Of a DNA stretch of 64,000 nucleotides, positions 25,311 through 34,748 are shown in pieces. The stretch lies in the NCBI RefSeq assembly GCF_014842925.1, contig NZ_JACYXJ010000004.1, positions 186,001-250,000 of the forward strand, in the 5' to 3' direction. The first letter of the stretch is position 1, and the number at the start of each line of letters is the position of its first letter. Both the position numbers and the translations under genes were made by a program. This DNA is from Roseibium polysiphoniae. GTDB taxonomy: Bacteria > Pseudomonadota > Alphaproteobacteria > Rhizobiales > Stappiaceae. Below the pieces are notes generated by a model. It was not told where the DNA came from. It searched no databases and was given only the letters and a program-made list of their open reading frames with translations.

Positions 25311-26321
25311 TTAGATAAGCTTTTCCATTGCTACCGCGGTGTCGGACATGCGGTTGGAGAAGCCCCATTCGTTGTCGTACCAGGTCAGGATGCGGACAAA
25401 GGTTCCGTCCATGACCTTCGTCTGATCCATGTGGAAGATCGACGAATGGCTGTTGTGGTTGAAGTCAACGGAAACAAGAGATTCTTCGGTAAATCCGAGG
25501 ATGCCTTTCAGCTTGCCGTTGGCAGCTTCCTTGATCGCAGCGTTGATCTCTTCGACCGATGTTTCGCGCTTGGCGATGAAGTTGAGGTCGACAACCGAGA
25601 CATTCGGGGTCGGGACGCGGATAGCGACACCGTCCAGCTTGCCGTTCAGTTCCGGCAGAACCAGGCCGACGGCCTTGGCAGCACCGGTCGAGGTCGGGAT
25701 CATCGACATGGCAGCGGCACGAGCGCGGTAAAGATCCTTGTGCATGGTGTCCAGCGTCGGCTGGTCGCCCGTGTACGAATGGATCGTCGTCATGAAGCCT
25801 TTTTCGATGCCGACTGTCTCATTCAGGACGTAAGCTACCGGTGACAGGCAGTTGGTGGTGCAGGACGCGTTGGAAACAACGAGATCATCTGCGGTCAGAG
25901 CGCTGTCGTTGACGCCGAAGACGATGGTCTTGTCTGCGCCGGCTGCAGGTGCGGAAACCAGAACGCGCTTGGCACCTGCTTCAAGATGAGCTGATGCCTT
26001 TTCCTTGGCCGTGAAGATGCCGGTGCATTCCATGGCGACGTCGACGCCGAGTTCACCCCAAGGCAGATCCTTGGGATCGCGGATGGCGGTGACCTTAATA
26101 GGCTTGCCACCGCCAACGGTGATGGTGTCGCCGTCGACCACGACTTCAGCCGGGAACCGGCCATGTACGGAGTCGTAGCGAAGCAGATGTGCGTTGGTTT
26201 CTACAGGTCCCAGATCGTTGATGCCGACGACTTCAATATCGGTCCGGCCGGATTCAACAATTGCGCGCAGAACGTTGCGGCCGATGCGCCCAAATCCGTT
26301 GATTGCTACCTTGGTAACCAT
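25311..26321 (-). CDS. gap: Glyceraldehyde-3-phosphate dehydrogenase, type I
   Basis: A 336-residue enzyme with the NAD-binding start [16 protein letters not shown], the catalytic Cys in [23 protein letters not shown] and the C-terminal [12 protein letters not shown]. It oxidises glyceraldehyde-3-phosphate to 1,3-bisphosphoglycerate in either direction. GGGAG lies about 8 bases before the ATG at 26321. It lies 145 bases downstream of tkt in the same direction; two GC-rich inverted repeats lie in that gap. Its terminator is clear. Confidence 0.97.
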   Translation of the reverse strand: MVTKVAINGFGRIGRNVLRAIVESGRTDIEVVGINDLGPVETNAHLLRYDSVHGRFPAEVVVDGDTITVGGGKPIKVTAIRDPKDLPWGELGVDVAMECTGIFTAKEKASAHLEAGAKRVLVSAPAAGADKTIVFGVNDSALTADDLVVSNASCTTNCLSPVAYVLNETVGIEKGFMTTIHSYTGDQPTLDTMHKDLYRARAAAMSMIPTSTGAAKAVGLVLPELNGKLDGVAIRVPTPNVSVVDLNFIAKRETSVEEINAAIKEAANGKLKGILGFTEESLVSVDFNHNSHSSIFHMDQTKVMDGTFVRILTWYDNEWGFSNRMSDTAVAMEKLI

Positions 26322-26343
26322 ATTCCACTCCCACATTTCTAAC

Positions 26344-26386
26344 GCGCCTGATCAGGCGCCTGTGCGTTGGCCGCCACTTCGCGGCC
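26344..26386. repeat. Palindrome and hairpin between tkt and gap
   Basis: GCGCCTGATCAGGCGC (26344-26359) is a perfect 16-base palindrome. GGCCGC (26369-26374) pairs with GCGGCC (26381-26386) across six bases. The palindrome lies 23 bases before the gap start, close enough to affect initiation or to be an operator. Neither is followed by a T run. Confidence 0.5.
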
Positions 26387-26466
26387 GGAACGGAAAGCGC
26401 CCCAGTGACACTTTCCGGTTGAGCTGCTCGCGGGAAGGCGCGGGCAGCTTCAAAAAGTCGTGTGCC

Positions 26467-28455
26467 TTAGGCCTCGAGCTTTGCCTTGGCAGCGGTCACA
26501 ACGGCATCCGCCGTGATGCCGAAGTGCTCATAGAGCGCCTTGTAAGGACCGCTGGCGCCGAAGCTGGACATCCCGACAAAGATCCCGTCGTTGCCGATGA
26601 AGTGATCCCACCCCATGCGGATACCGGCTTCAACGGCGATCTTGACCGGGCTGCTGCCGATGACCGATGCCTGATAGTCTTCTGACTGGGTTTCAAACAG
26701 CTCGAAGCAAGGAACCGATACGACGCGGGCGGCAATTCCGGCTTCTGTCAGCTGTGCATGCGCGTCAGCCGCTATTTCTACTTCTGAGCCGGACGCAAAG
26801 ATCGTTACGGCGGCTTCGTCTTCGCTATCGATCAGAACATAGGCGCCGCGTGCGCAGAGGTTTTCTTCCTCATAGGATTTGCGCTGGGCAACGAGGTTCT
26901 GGCGGGTCAAGGCGAGAACAGAAGGCGTGTCATGGGCTTCCAGCGCCAGCTGCCAGCATTCCAGCGTTTCGGTGACATCCGCCGGGCGGAAAAACCGAAG
27001 ATCCGGGATCGCGCGCAGGGCAGCAAAGTGTTCCACCGGCTGGTGGGTCGGGCCATCTTCGCCAAGACCGATCGAATCATGGGTCATGACATGGATGACA
27101 CGCTGTTTCATCAGCGCGGCCAGGCGAAGCGACGGGCGGCAATAATCCGAGAAGATCAGGAACCCACCGGAATAGGGGATCATGCCGCCGTGAAGCGCCA
27201 TGCCGTTCATGGCCGCAGCCATGCCGTGTTCGCGAATGCCCCAATGGATATACCGACCGGAAAAATCATCCGGCGTTACTGGCAGCGTCTGCTTGGTCTT
27301 GGTGTTGTTGGAGCCCGTCAGATCGGCAGATCCGCCGATGGTTTCCGGGATCACTTCGTTGAGCACACCCAACACAGCCTCGGAGGCCTTACGCGTTGCC
27401 ATGGTGGGCTTTTCTTCGGCGAGCTGCTTTTTGTAGTCCTGAACAGCCGTAGCAAAGCCAGCCGGCAGATCGCCGCGGTTGCGGCGCTCGAACTCGGCGC
27501 GGGTTTCCCCGTCTTTCTCTGCGAAGCGCTTTTCCCAATCCTTGTGGGCCTGGGCGGAGCGAAGACCGGCGATCCGCCAGGCATCGAGAATGTCGCTCGG
27601 GACTTCAAATGGTTCATGCGGCCAGTTGAGTGCTTCGCGTGTTGCGGCGACTTCATCCGTACCAAGCGGGGCACCATGAACGCCGTTGGTTCCGGCCTTC
27701 TTCGGAGAGCCAAAGCCGATCGTGGTTTTGGCCGCGATCAGCGTTGGGCTGTCGCTGGACTGTGCCTGGCGAATCGCGCCTGCAATGGCTGCGGGATCAT
27801 GGCCGTCGACCGAGATGGTGTTCCATCCGGACGCGCTGAAGCGGGCAACTTGATCGGTGCTGTCCGTGATGCTGACTGCGCCATCGATGGAGATGCCGTT
27901 GTCATCCCAGATTACGATCAGTTTGTTCAGCTTGAGATGACCTGCAAGAGACAGGGCCTCCTGACTGATGCCTTCCATGAGGCAGCCGTCACCAGCCAGC
28001 ACATAGGTGAAGTGGTCGACGATATCCTTGCCGAAGCGGGATTCCTGAAGCTTTTCGGCGATGGCCATGCCAACCGCGTTGCCAAGTCCCTGCCCAAGCG
28101 GGCCGGTTGTGGTCTCGATGCCGGCGCCATGACCGAATTCCGGATGACCGGCTGTGCGTGCACCGATCTGGCGGAAGTTCTTGATCTCTTCGAGGCTGAA
28201 ATCTTCGTAGCCGAGAAGATAGAGCAGGCTGTACAGAAGCATCGAACCATGACCAGCGGACAGCACGAAGCGGTCACGGTCGGCCCAGTTAGGGCTCGTA
28301 GGGTCAAACTTCAAAAACTCGGTAAAAAGAACAGTTGCGATATCGGCTGCGCCCATGGGCAGGCCGGGGTGGCCGGACTTGGCTTTTTCCACGGCATCGA
28401 TGGCAAGGAAGCGGATCGCATTTGCCATGCGCTGATGTTTTTCAAGATCGGTCAT
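26467..28455 (-). CDS. tkt: Transketolase
   Basis: A 662-residue thiamine-diphosphate enzyme of the pentose phosphate pathway that moves two-carbon units between sugar phosphates. It has [12 protein letters not shown], the TPP motif [20 protein letters not shown] with [32 protein letters not shown] and [18 protein letters not shown]. The ATG at 28455 gives the usual length and N-terminus ([18 protein letters not shown]); the frame continues upstream without family similarity. It heads the leftward central-carbon block. TPP supply connects it with the riboswitch-controlled thi genes at 57.9 kb. Confidence 0.96.
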   Translation of the reverse strand: MTDLEKHQRMANAIRFLAIDAVEKAKSGHPGLPMGAADIATVLFTEFLKFDPTSPNWADRDRFVLSAGHGSMLLYSLLYLLGYEDFSLEEIKNFRQIGARTAGHPEFGHGAGIETTTGPLGQGLGNAVGMAIAEKLQESRFGKDIVDHFTYVLAGDGCLMEGISQEALSLAGHLKLNKLIVIWDDNGISIDGAVSITDSTDQVARFSASGWNTISVDGHDPAAIAGAIRQAQSSDSPTLIAAKTTIGFGSPKKAGTNGVHGAPLGTDEVAATREALNWPHEPFEVPSDILDAWRIAGLRSAQAHKDWEKRFAEKDGETRAEFERRNRGDLPAGFATAVQDYKKQLAEEKPTMATRKASEAVLGVLNEVIPETIGGSADLTGSNNTKTKQTLPVTPDDFSGRYIHWGIREHGMAAAMNGMALHGGMIPYSGGFLIFSDYCRPSLRLAALMKQRVIHVMTHDSIGLGEDGPTHQPVEHFAALRAIPDLRFFRPADVTETLECWQLALEAHDTPSVLALTRQNLVAQRKSYEEENLCARGAYVLIDSEDEAAVTIFASGSEVEIAADAHAQLTEAGIAARVVSVPCFELFETQSEDYQASVIGSSPVKIAVEAGIRMGWDHFIGNDGIFVGMSSFGASGPYKALYEHFGITADAVVTAAKAKLEA

Positions 28456-28914
28456 TTTTGTCCCGTAGCTTGCGTCGGCGGCGCGCCGGATAAATTCAAA
28501 GCCCAAGGTGCGGACGTCAACCGTTTGCGTTTGCAAGCGTTTCCCTTGCGACTTGGCAAGAGAGCCGGTCAACTCAGTCCGAAAGGCGCCCGACAAATAT
28601 CAGGAACCTTGCGCGAGTCAATAAAAGGGCGAAGCGGCGAGCGGTCACAACAGATGTGAAATGCAGTTGAGGATTCTGCCATGGCTGCCATTGACGGGTC
28701 TAAGGCGCACTGCCTAATCTCCTGTGCGGCAATTTTCTGACCTCCTTCAGCTTGTAATGGGAACAGGATGTTGTTGCTGCTTGCTCGAAGGCAGCTTGAA
28801 CAGACAGAGCTAACGCAGCTGTCTAAACTGCGATCCTTTTTAGTGATCGGATTGCAGCTGTATTGGACTGTTTGCTGTGCTGATGCGCGGCCATGGGGGT
28901 TGGGTGCGGGTTGA
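28456..28914. other. Divergent intergenic region between tkt and the DUF4164 gene
   Basis: A 459-base gap holding the tkt promoter on one side and the cell-division cluster promoter on the other. Near 28825-28862 there is a 9-base stem, CTGCGATCC with GGATTGCAG (one G-T pair). I find no convincing protein frame in it and no confident promoter pair. Confidence 0.45.
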
Positions 28915-29211
28915 ATGACGGAACAGGACGGTCATAAACCGAAGGATGTCAGTGCTGCCTTGCAGCGACTGTCAAAGGCTGTCGGCAGTCTTGAGAGCTC
29001 GGTGGAACGCCGCATGCACGCCGATCGCTCCTTGAATGGCTTGCAGGAAGACCTGCAGCGCTTGAGTGAGGACCGGTCCCGTCTCGCAAATGATCTCGAC
29101 AAGACGGAAGCGCGGGCCAGCCGGCTTGAAGGCGCAAACAAGGATGTCTCTCGCCGGCTTGTTTCCGCAATGGAAACGATCCGAAGCGTGCTCGACACGC
29201 ACGAGGGATAG
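28915..29211 (+). CDS. DUF4164 family coiled-coil protein
   Basis: A 98-residue, highly charged, almost wholly helical protein. The segment LNGLQEDLQRLSEDRSRLAND and then LDKTEARASRLEGANKDVSRR shows coiled-coil heptads. DUF4164 genes sit directly before zapA in Rhizobiales; the function is unproven, but the position suggests a role with ZapA in FtsZ ring assembly, like the ZapB or ZauP partner proteins of other groups. The zapA start is 6 bases downstream, so the two are translated from one message. Confidence 0.82.
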   Translation: MTEQDGHKPKDVSAALQRLSKAVGSLESSVERRMHADRSLNGLQEDLQRLSEDRSRLANDLDKTEARASRLEGANKDVSRRLVSAMETIRSVLDTHEG

Positions 29212-29217
29212 ACGCAG

Positions 29218-29589
29218 ATGGCGCAGATCAACGTGACCATCAACGGGCGCTCCTTTCGCATGGCTTGCGACGACGGCGAAGAGGATCGCCTGATCGGCCT
29301 TGCCGGACGGTTCGATGGCTGGATCAATGAGCTGCGCGGCGCCTTTGGCGAAATCGGCGATCAGCGGCTGACCGTGATGGCGGGTATCATGGCGACGGAT
29401 CAGCTCGCAGAGCTGGAGCGCAAGGTCAGCCGCCTGGAAGCTGAACTCGAAAAAGAACGCACCGGGCGCGAAACCGTCCTTGAGCAGCACAGCAGTGCTG
29501 AGACGAATGTGGCCCAGGCTATCGAAGAGGCTGCGTCGCGTATTGAAGCGCTCGCACAGGGGCTGAGCAAAAGCCTTAGATCCGAATAA
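29218..29589 (+). CDS. zapA: Cell division protein ZapA
   Basis: A 123-residue protein with the ZapA head domain (MAQINVTINGRSFRMACDDG, then LAGRFDGWINELRGAFG) and a C-terminal coiled coil from about residue 65 to the end. ZapA tetramers bundle FtsZ filaments at midcell. It follows the DUF4164 gene by 6 bases and is followed by the 6S RNA gene and fau, the classical proteobacterial order zapA-ssrS-fau. Confidence 0.93.
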   Translation: MAQINVTINGRSFRMACDDGEEDRLIGLAGRFDGWINELRGAFGEIGDQRLTVMAGIMATDQLAELERKVSRLEAELEKERTGRETVLEQHSSAETNVAQAIEEAASRIEALAQGLSKSLRSE

Positions 29590-29621
29590 GACGGATTCGA
29601 TTCCTGCAGGGTAGAAAAACC

Positions 29622-29786
29622 TCGGTTGGACAGCTATATGCTGATCTGCGGCTGCGCGATACGTCAGGAATCATATCCCCGGGGCCTTACGCATCCCTTC
29701 GGGAGCTGTCCCTGCTTCGGACCGTGGTCTGTTGCATACGGTGCCCACCTACACAGTAGGTTTCCCGGGATTGCAACTTCCAACGA
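29622..29786 (+). ncRNA. ssrS: 6S RNA
   Basis: The interval between zapA and the 5-formyl-THF cyclo-ligase gene is the classical 6S RNA site. It contains the conserved block CCTTACGCATCCCTTCGGGA with GCTGTCCCTGC and GACCGTGGTCTGTTGCATA, then GTGCCCACCTAC with a CCTAC-ACA-GTAGG hairpin. A closing stem GTTGGA (29625-29630) with TCCAAC (29779-29784) sets the approximate ends. 6S RNA mimics an open promoter and inhibits the housekeeping RNA polymerase in stationary phase. The exact ends are uncertain. Confidence 0.85.
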
Positions 29787-29824
29787 TCGTGCGGCCGTCT
29801 CGTTTTCTTTAAGTCCGGGTTGTC

Positions 29825-30421
29825 ATGCCTCTCTCCGATCCCTCAAATGCAGAGAAGAAGCAGAAGCTTCGCCTTGAAGCTCTCGCGCGTCGTGCTGCCA
29901 TGGACCCGATCGCAAGGGTGGAGGCGTCACTCGCTCTTGCAGGGTATTGCGAGCAACTCGAGCTTCATGATGGCGCGACTGTCGCCGGCTTCTGGCCGAT
30001 CAGAGACGAAATCGATCCGCGTCCCTTGCTTGATGCCTTGCGCGCCAAAGGGCATCAGCTCTGCCTTCCCGTCGTTTCAGAGCCGCATCTTGTCTTTCGC
30101 GCATTTGGCCGCGAAACGGCATTCGAGCCCGCGGGTTTTGGGACGCAGGCCCCCGGACCTGAGGCAGAGGAAGTCAGGCCCGACGTGCTACTGATGCCTT
30201 TGGCTGCTTTCGATACATCGGGCAACCGCATCGGATACGGCAAAGGCCATTATGATACTGCGATCGCCGCGCTTGAAAAAACAGGCCCCCTTTTGTGTAT
30301 TGGACTGGCCTTTTGCGCGCAGGAGATGAGCGATATACCTGCCGAACCGCATGACAAGCCTCTCAATGGTATTTTGACCGAAACGGGCTTTCGACGCTTT
30401 CAACACATCGAGGCTTCATGA
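29825..30421 (+). CDS. fau: 5-formyltetrahydrofolate cyclo-ligase
   Basis: A 198-residue enzyme that converts 5-formyl-THF to 5,10-methenyl-THF with ATP, returning a storage folate to use. It has KQKLRLEALARRAAM at the N-terminus, GFWPIRDEIDPRPLL, and the ATP-site signature GNRIGYGKGHYDTAI. It follows 6S RNA, with which it is often cotranscribed. Its stop overlaps the ymdB start by 4 bases (ATGA). Confidence 0.93.
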   Translation: MPLSDPSNAEKKQKLRLEALARRAAMDPIARVEASLALAGYCEQLELHDGATVAGFWPIRDEIDPRPLLDALRAKGHQLCLPVVSEPHLVFRAFGRETAFEPAGFGTQAPGPEAEEVRPDVLLMPLAAFDTSGNRIGYGKGHYDTAIAALEKTGPLLCIGLAFCAQEMSDIPAEPHDKPLNGILTETGFRRFQHIEAS

Positions 30422-31242
30422 AACTGCTTTTTCTCGGCGATCTGGTCGGACGTACAGGGCGCACCATTGTCATCGATCAATTGCCAGCGCTTGTTGAGGA
30501 ACAACAACTCGATTTCGTCGTCGTGAATGGAGAGAATTCGGCCTCGGGCTTCGGGATTACCGAAGCCATTCTGCAGGATGTTCTGGATGCCGGCGCTGAT
30601 GTGGTGACGACCGGCAATCATGTTTGGGATCAGCGGGATACGCTGGTCTACATCGAGCGGCAGGACAGACTTCTGCGGCCGGTCAACTATCCTAAGGGAA
30701 CGCCGGGGCGCGGGGCACATCTCTACACGGCGCGCAATGGTGCTCAGGTGATGGTCGCCAATGTGATGGGGCGCGTTTACATGGACGCTCTTGATGACCC
30801 CTTCGCCGCGATTGAGCGGGTGGTCAACGAATGCCCGCTTGGGGATGTCGCGGATGCCGTGATCATCGATGTGCACGCAGAAGCTACCAGCGAGAAACAG
30901 GCGATGGGGCACATGCTTGACGGCCGCGTCAGCCTTGTCGTGGGTACTCACACGCATGTTCCGACCGCCGATCATCAGATCCTGCCCGGTGGCACTGCCT
31001 ATATGACCGATGCAGGTATGTGCGGCTGCTATGACAGTGTCCTGGGCATGGATAAGGAAGAGCCGGTCAATCGTTTCCAGCGCAAGATTCCGGGCAACCG
31101 GTTCACGCCGGCAACAGGCGATGCAACGATTTCAGGTGTGGCGGTTGAGACCGATGACCGAACAGGCCTGGCGCTGCGCGTCGCGCCAGTGCGTATCGGT
31201 GGCCACCTTGAGCCGGTGCTTCCCGATTTCTGGTCGACATAA
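30418..31242 (+). CDS. ymdB: YmdB-type metallophosphoesterase (TIGR00282 family)
   Basis: A 274-residue protein with the calcineurin-like metal motifs GDLVGRTGR, VVNGENSASGFG, TTGNHVWDQRD, IIDVHAEATSEKQAMG and VVGTHTHVPTAD. Bacillus YmdB is a dimetal 2',3'-cyclic nucleotide phosphodiesterase with wide effects on gene expression. The alphaproteobacterial role is not known. Translational coupling to fau through the ATGA overlap is evident. Confidence 0.92.
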   Translation: MKLLFLGDLVGRTGRTIVIDQLPALVEEQQLDFVVVNGENSASGFGITEAILQDVLDAGADVVTTGNHVWDQRDTLVYIERQDRLLRPVNYPKGTPGRGAHLYTARNGAQVMVANVMGRVYMDALDDPFAAIERVVNECPLGDVADAVIIDVHAEATSEKQAMGHMLDGRVSLVVGTHTHVPTADHQILPGGTAYMTDAGMCGCYDSVLGMDKEEPVNRFQRKIPGNRFTPATGDATISGVAVETDDRTGLALRVAPVRIGGHLEPVLPDFWST

Positions 31243-31362
31243 TATCGAGGCGACCAGGTGATGCGCCGGTCGTTTGGGCTGCAGTCGCTGGATTTTACCG
31301 GCGGCTTTGCCTATAAGCGGCGCAGATTTTAAAGACACATCCGCATAAAGCCGAGAAGAGCC

Positions 31363-32106
31363 ATGGCAGGACATTCAAAATTTAAGAACATCATGCATCG
31401 CAAGGGGCGCCAGGATGCTGTGCGGTCCAAGATGTTTTCCAAGCTGTCCAAGGAAATCACCGTCGCCGCGAAGATGGGCGACCCGGACCCGGATGCGAAC
31501 CCGCGTCTGCGACTGGCGGTCAACAACGCCAAGGCACAGTCCATGCCCAAGGACAACATCCAGCGTGCGATCAACAAGTCGCAAACGGGTGACGCGGAAA
31601 GTTATGAAGAGATCCGCTACGAGGGCTATGGCCCGGCAGGCGTTGCTGTCGTTGTTGAAGCCCTGACAGACAATCGCAACCGTTCAGCGTCCAATGTTCG
31701 TTCCTATTTCACCAAATGCGGTGGATCCTTGGGTGAAACCGGCTCGGTTTCGTTCATGTTCGATCGTGTTGGCGAAATCGTCTACAAGCCGGAAGCCGGC
31801 GAAGCGGACGCGGTGCTTGAAGCGGCCATTGAAGCTGGAGCGGAAGACGTGCAGTCGGATGAAAACGGTCACACGATCTACACCGCCTTTGAAGATCTGA
31901 ATGAAGTCGGCAAGGCGTTGGAAGAGGCGTTGGGCGAAGCCGATTCCACCAAGATTATCTGGAAGCCGCAGAACCTGACACCGGTTGACGGGGACAAGGC
32001 CCAGACGCTGATGAAGCTGATCGACATGCTTGAAGATGACGACGATGTTCAGAACGTCTTCTCGAACTTCGACATCGATGAAGAAACGATGGCGTCGCTG
32101 GCCTGA
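31363..32106 (+). CDS. yebC: YebC/PmpR family protein
   Basis: A 247-residue protein starting [19 protein letters not shown], with [20 protein letters not shown] and [14 protein letters not shown]. It belongs to the YebC/PmpR/TACO1 family, described first as transcription regulators and more recently as factors helping translation through proline-rich stretches. The ruvC gene follows at some distance, as is common, but a terminator, a MazG-like gene and a TSUP gene lie between. AAGAGCC precedes the ATG. Confidence 0.95.
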   Translation: MAGHSKFKNIMHRKGRQDAVRSKMFSKLSKEITVAAKMGDPDPDANPRLRLAVNNAKAQSMPKDNIQRAINKSQTGDAESYEEIRYEGYGPAGVAVVVEALTDNRNRSASNVRSYFTKCGGSLGETGSVSFMFDRVGEIVYKPEAGEADAVLEAAIEAGAEDVQSDENGHTIYTAFEDLNEVGKALEEALGEADSTKIIWKPQNLTPVDGDKAQTLMKLIDMLEDDDDVQNVFSNFDIDEETMASLA

Positions 32107-32132
32107 TCCGCGGCTTATCAATTTGAGCGAGA

Positions 32133-32163
32133 TAACCCCGGCCTTGTGCCGGGGTTTTTGTTT
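32133..32163 (+). terminator. Rho-independent terminator of yebC
   Basis: AACCCCGGC pairs with GCCGGGGTT across CTTGT, followed by TTTTGTTT. It is 27 bases after the yebC stop. Confidence 0.9.
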
Positions 32164-32192
32164 CTAAGGAATGGTTACTGGCGGGAACGGTA

Positions 32193-32498
32193 ATGAAACA
32201 ACGCATCTTTGAATTGACGCAACTTGACCCGAAATCGCTTCAGGAGCGTTCGCTCAAGCTTTGTGAAGAGGCCGGGGAACTGGCCCAGGCTGTTCTTTCT
32301 GCGACCGGGGCGCCGAGCTCAGCCTACAAGAACCTGAAGCTTGATGACGTGCGTGAGGAGGCAGCTGACGCAGCAATCGTGGCTCTGAGCGTTCTGGCGC
32401 AGACCTGTGATGATGAGGCCATGTTCCAAGAGCAACTCGATCAGCTGTTCGCGCAAAAGTGCGACAAGTGGCAGTCGGTTCTTAAGCGCGGCGTCTGA
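32193..32498 (+). CDS. MazG-like nucleotide pyrophosphohydrolase
   Basis: A 101-residue all-helical protein. The Mg2+-binding pattern EEAGE (LKLCEEAGELAQAV) and, after a spacer, EEAAD (DVREEAADAAIVAL) match the MazG/HisE all-alpha NTP pyrophosphatase fold. HisE proteins usually have a differing first motif and lie with his genes, so a house-cleaning nucleotide hydrolase is likelier than phosphoribosyl-ATP hydrolysis. The substrate is unknown. A GGGAA site lies near the ATG; it converges on the TSUP gene with 14 bases between stops. Confidence 0.8.
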   Translation: MKQRIFELTQLDPKSLQERSLKLCEEAGELAQAVLSATGAPSSAYKNLKLDDVREEAADAAIVALSVLAQTCDDEAMFQEQLDQLFAQKCDKWQSVLKRGV

Positions 32499-32512
32499 CC
32501 GTCAACTCAGAT

Positions 32513-33274
32513 CTACCTAAGCCATGCATCCAGGGCTGGCATGCTGGTGATCGCCGCGATGGCAATCAGGGAATAGGCGATCAGGCGGTAGTATTTCGGG
32601 TCAGCCTTGCCGAAGCTCTTCGAGCCGACGAACAGCCCAAGCGCATAGGCGGGTATGCCCGCGACTAGGAAATGACCGACCTCCAGCGTAAAGAAGCCGT
32701 TCAGCCAATAGGCCAGGATAGTGCCGATACTCGCGAGGGCGAAGAAGACAATCAGGTTGGCGCGGACGATTGCCGGCTCTTTGGCGCTTGAAAGCCAGAA
32801 GGCGACGACAGGCGGACCGGAAACCTGGCTGATTCCGCCGAGCACACCGGCGACGGCGCCCACGCCAAATGAGACCGCACGGGTCGGTTTGCTGTGATAG
32901 CGCCATCCCGACACGAGAAGAGCAAGCAGGCCAGCAACGATCGCAAAGATCACCCAACGCAGCATCAACACGTCACCGTTGGCCAGGAACCATGTTCCGG
33001 TATGAACGAAAATGACGGAGGCGGCGACCGCCGGAATGACCGTGTTCCAGTCGCATATCCGAACTGCGCGAACGACCAAAGGCATGGCAATGGCGAAGTC
33101 GAGAAACAGAAAGCCGGCTGCGGCCGTCGGCGGATAAACAATAGCGGTTGCCATTGGCATGAAGATCATGCCCGCGCCGAAGCCTGCAAAGCCGCGCACT
33201 GTTCCCGCCACAAAAAGAACGGCCCCCAGGAACTTGAGTGTTCCGGGTGAAAACGAAGAGAAAATATCGAACAT
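32513..33274 (-). CDS. TauE/SafE (TSUP) family membrane permease, second copy
   Basis: A 253-residue protein with about eight hydrophobic segments. The family signature GTVRGFAGFGAGMIFMPMA lies near the N-terminus and is echoed in the second half as VGAVAGVLGGISQVSGPPVVAFW. The ATG at 33274 has AGAGG 4 bases upstream and avoids eight extra residues of the longer frame. It differs clearly from the TSUP protein at 6953, so the substrates may differ. It is divergent from ruvC. Confidence 0.88.
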   Translation of the reverse strand: MFDIFSSFSPGTLKFLGAVLFVAGTVRGFAGFGAGMIFMPMATAIVYPPTAAAGFLFLDFAIAMPLVVRAVRICDWNTVIPAVAASVIFVHTGTWFLANGDVLMLRWVIFAIVAGLLALLVSGWRYHSKPTRAVSFGVGAVAGVLGGISQVSGPPVVAFWLSSAKEPAIVRANLIVFFALASIGTILAYWLNGFFTLEVGHFLVAGIPAYALGLFVGSKSFGKADPKYYRLIAYSLIAIAAITSMPALDAWLR

Positions 33275-33376
33275 GAGCCTCTGAAACCGGCAAGGCATGG
33301 GAAAAGCGCTTAGATGACCTGCCTATCGGCCGGTTGAGCTGGCGTCAACGCGGAAGTTTTGTTACCGGTTTGTTCC

Positions 33377-33892
33377 ATGACACATCCGATTCGAGTTCTC
33401 GGCATCGATCCGGGGTTGCGGCGCATGGGTTGGGGCGTGATCGAGGCGATCGGAAATCGATTGACCTTCATCGCTTCCGGCACGGTGACTTCTAACAACA
33501 AGCAGGATCTGGCTGAACGTCTCGTCCAGCTGCATGACGGCCTGTCCCGGATTGTCGAACTTCAGGCGCCCATGGAAGCAGCGGTGGAGCTGACGTTCGT
33601 CAACAAGGATGCCGGGGCGACGCTGAAACTCGGTCAGGCCCGCGGTGTCGCGCTCCTGGTTCCAGCCCTTGCAGGGTTGCACGTGTCCGAGTATGCGCCG
33701 AACCTGGTCAAGAAGACGGTCGTGGGCACAGGGCACGCGGAAAAAGATCAGATCCGGGCGATGGTGAAGGTGCTGATGCCCCGGGCGACCTTTGATACAG
33801 ATGATGCGGCAGATGCGCTGGCGATTGCTATCTGCCATGCCCATCATCGCGGTTCGACAACTGGAAGACTGGCACGGGCAGGCGCTGCATGA
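33377..33892 (+). CDS. ruvC: Holliday junction resolvase RuvC
   Basis: A 171-residue endonuclease that cuts Holliday junctions symmetrically. The catalytic acidic residues appear in [23 protein letters not shown], and [18 protein letters not shown] at the C-terminus. The ATG at 33377 gives the family N-terminus ([13 protein letters not shown]); a TTG at 33359 would add six residues. It overlaps ruvA by 4 bases (ATGA) and opens the ruvC-ruvA-membrane gene-ruvB operon. Confidence 0.95.
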   Translation: MTHPIRVLGIDPGLRRMGWGVIEAIGNRLTFIASGTVTSNNKQDLAERLVQLHDGLSRIVELQAPMEAAVELTFVNKDAGATLKLGQARGVALLVPALAGLHVSEYAPNLVKKTVVGTGHAEKDQIRAMVKVLMPRATFDTDDAADALAIAICHAHHRGSTTGRLARAGAA

Positions 33893-34506
33893 TCGGAAAA
33901 CTCAAAGGCACCATCGACAGCTACGGCGAGGATTATGTGATCCTCGACGTTCACGGTGTCGGCTATCAGGTCCATTGCCCCTCGCGCATCCTTCAGGCCC
34001 TGCCGCGTGCAGGGGAAGCCGCAGTCTTGGCGATTGAGACCTATGTTCGCGAGGACATGATCAAGCTCTATGGCTTCTCGGATGATGCAGAACGGGAATG
34101 GTTTCGTCTTTTGATGACGGTCCAGGGTGTTGGCGCGAAAGTGGCGCTGGCAATCCTGGGCATTCTCAAAGCCAGTGAAGTTGCCAACGCAATTGCCCTT
34201 GGCGACAAGGCGACGATCTCGCGTGCGCCTGGCGTCGGCAAGCGCGTTGCCGAGCGGATCTTGGCCGAGTTGAAGGACAAGGCGCCAAGTTTCGCCTCAG
34301 TGGATGCTGAGACAATCGCGGTGTCGCAGACCGTCAATGAAGACATTGCCGCAAGACCTGTGGCCGAAGCCGTGTCGGCTCTGACCAACCTTGGATATGG
34401 ACAACCGCAGGCCAGTGCTGCGGTAGCCAAGGCGATGCAATCGGCAGGTGAGGACGCTTCCACGGAGACGCTGATCCGTCTCGGCCTGAAGGAACTCGCG
34501 CAATGA
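33889..34506 (+). CDS. ruvA: Holliday junction branch migration protein RuvA
   Basis: A 205-residue protein that binds the four-way junction as a tetramer and loads RuvB. The N-terminal OB fold reads [20 protein letters not shown]; the helix-hairpin-helix pairs are in [18 protein letters not shown] and [18 protein letters not shown]; the C-terminal RuvB-binding domain has [16 protein letters not shown]. Both ends overlap neighbours by 4 bases, indicating tight translational coupling. Confidence 0.96.
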   Translation: MIGKLKGTIDSYGEDYVILDVHGVGYQVHCPSRILQALPRAGEAAVLAIETYVREDMIKLYGFSDDAEREWFRLLMTVQGVGAKVALAILGILKASEVANAIALGDKATISRAPGVGKRVAERILAELKDKAPSFASVDAETIAVSQTVNEDIAARPVAEAVSALTNLGYGQPQASAAVAKAMQSAGEDASTETLIRLGLKELAQ

Positions 34507-34748
34507 CCGCCGTCATTTTCATTCTGATTGCAATTGTGTTCTTCGTGCTCGGCATGGGCGGGATCATGTATATTGATCACAAGTTCGCTCTCGCCGTCGA
34601 TGGACGGACCTATTCCATGAAGGGCCGCAAGATTGACACTGAAGACCCTTACGTGCGCCGCCAGTTCAAGAAATTCTACGCCATTCGCGTTGTCTATTCT
34701 ATCAGCCTGCTTGCACTCCTGATCGTGGTGGTCAGCTATGTCGGATGA
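34503..34748 (+). CDS. Small two-helix membrane protein inside the ruv operon
   Basis: An 81-residue protein with one hydrophobic segment at about residues 3-23 and another at about 62-80. The 38-residue loop between them is basic and contains [21 protein letters not shown] recognise no named family. The gene overlaps ruvA by 4 bases (ATGA) and ruvB by 11 bases, so it must be cotranslated with them. Coding is supported by this packing and the clean membrane pattern. A role in DNA repair is not implied by sequence. Confidence 0.8.
   Translation: MTAVIFILIAIVFFVLGMGGIMYIDHKFALAVDGRTYSMKGRKIDTEDPYVRRQFKKFYAIRVVYSISLLALLIVVVSYVG

Noticed and set aside
26932-28659. 575-codon open frame on the plus strand opposite tkt
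   Set aside because: It lies wholly antisense to a certain transketolase gene, has no recognisable domain or ribosome site, and such frames arise from the third-position GC bias of the real gene.
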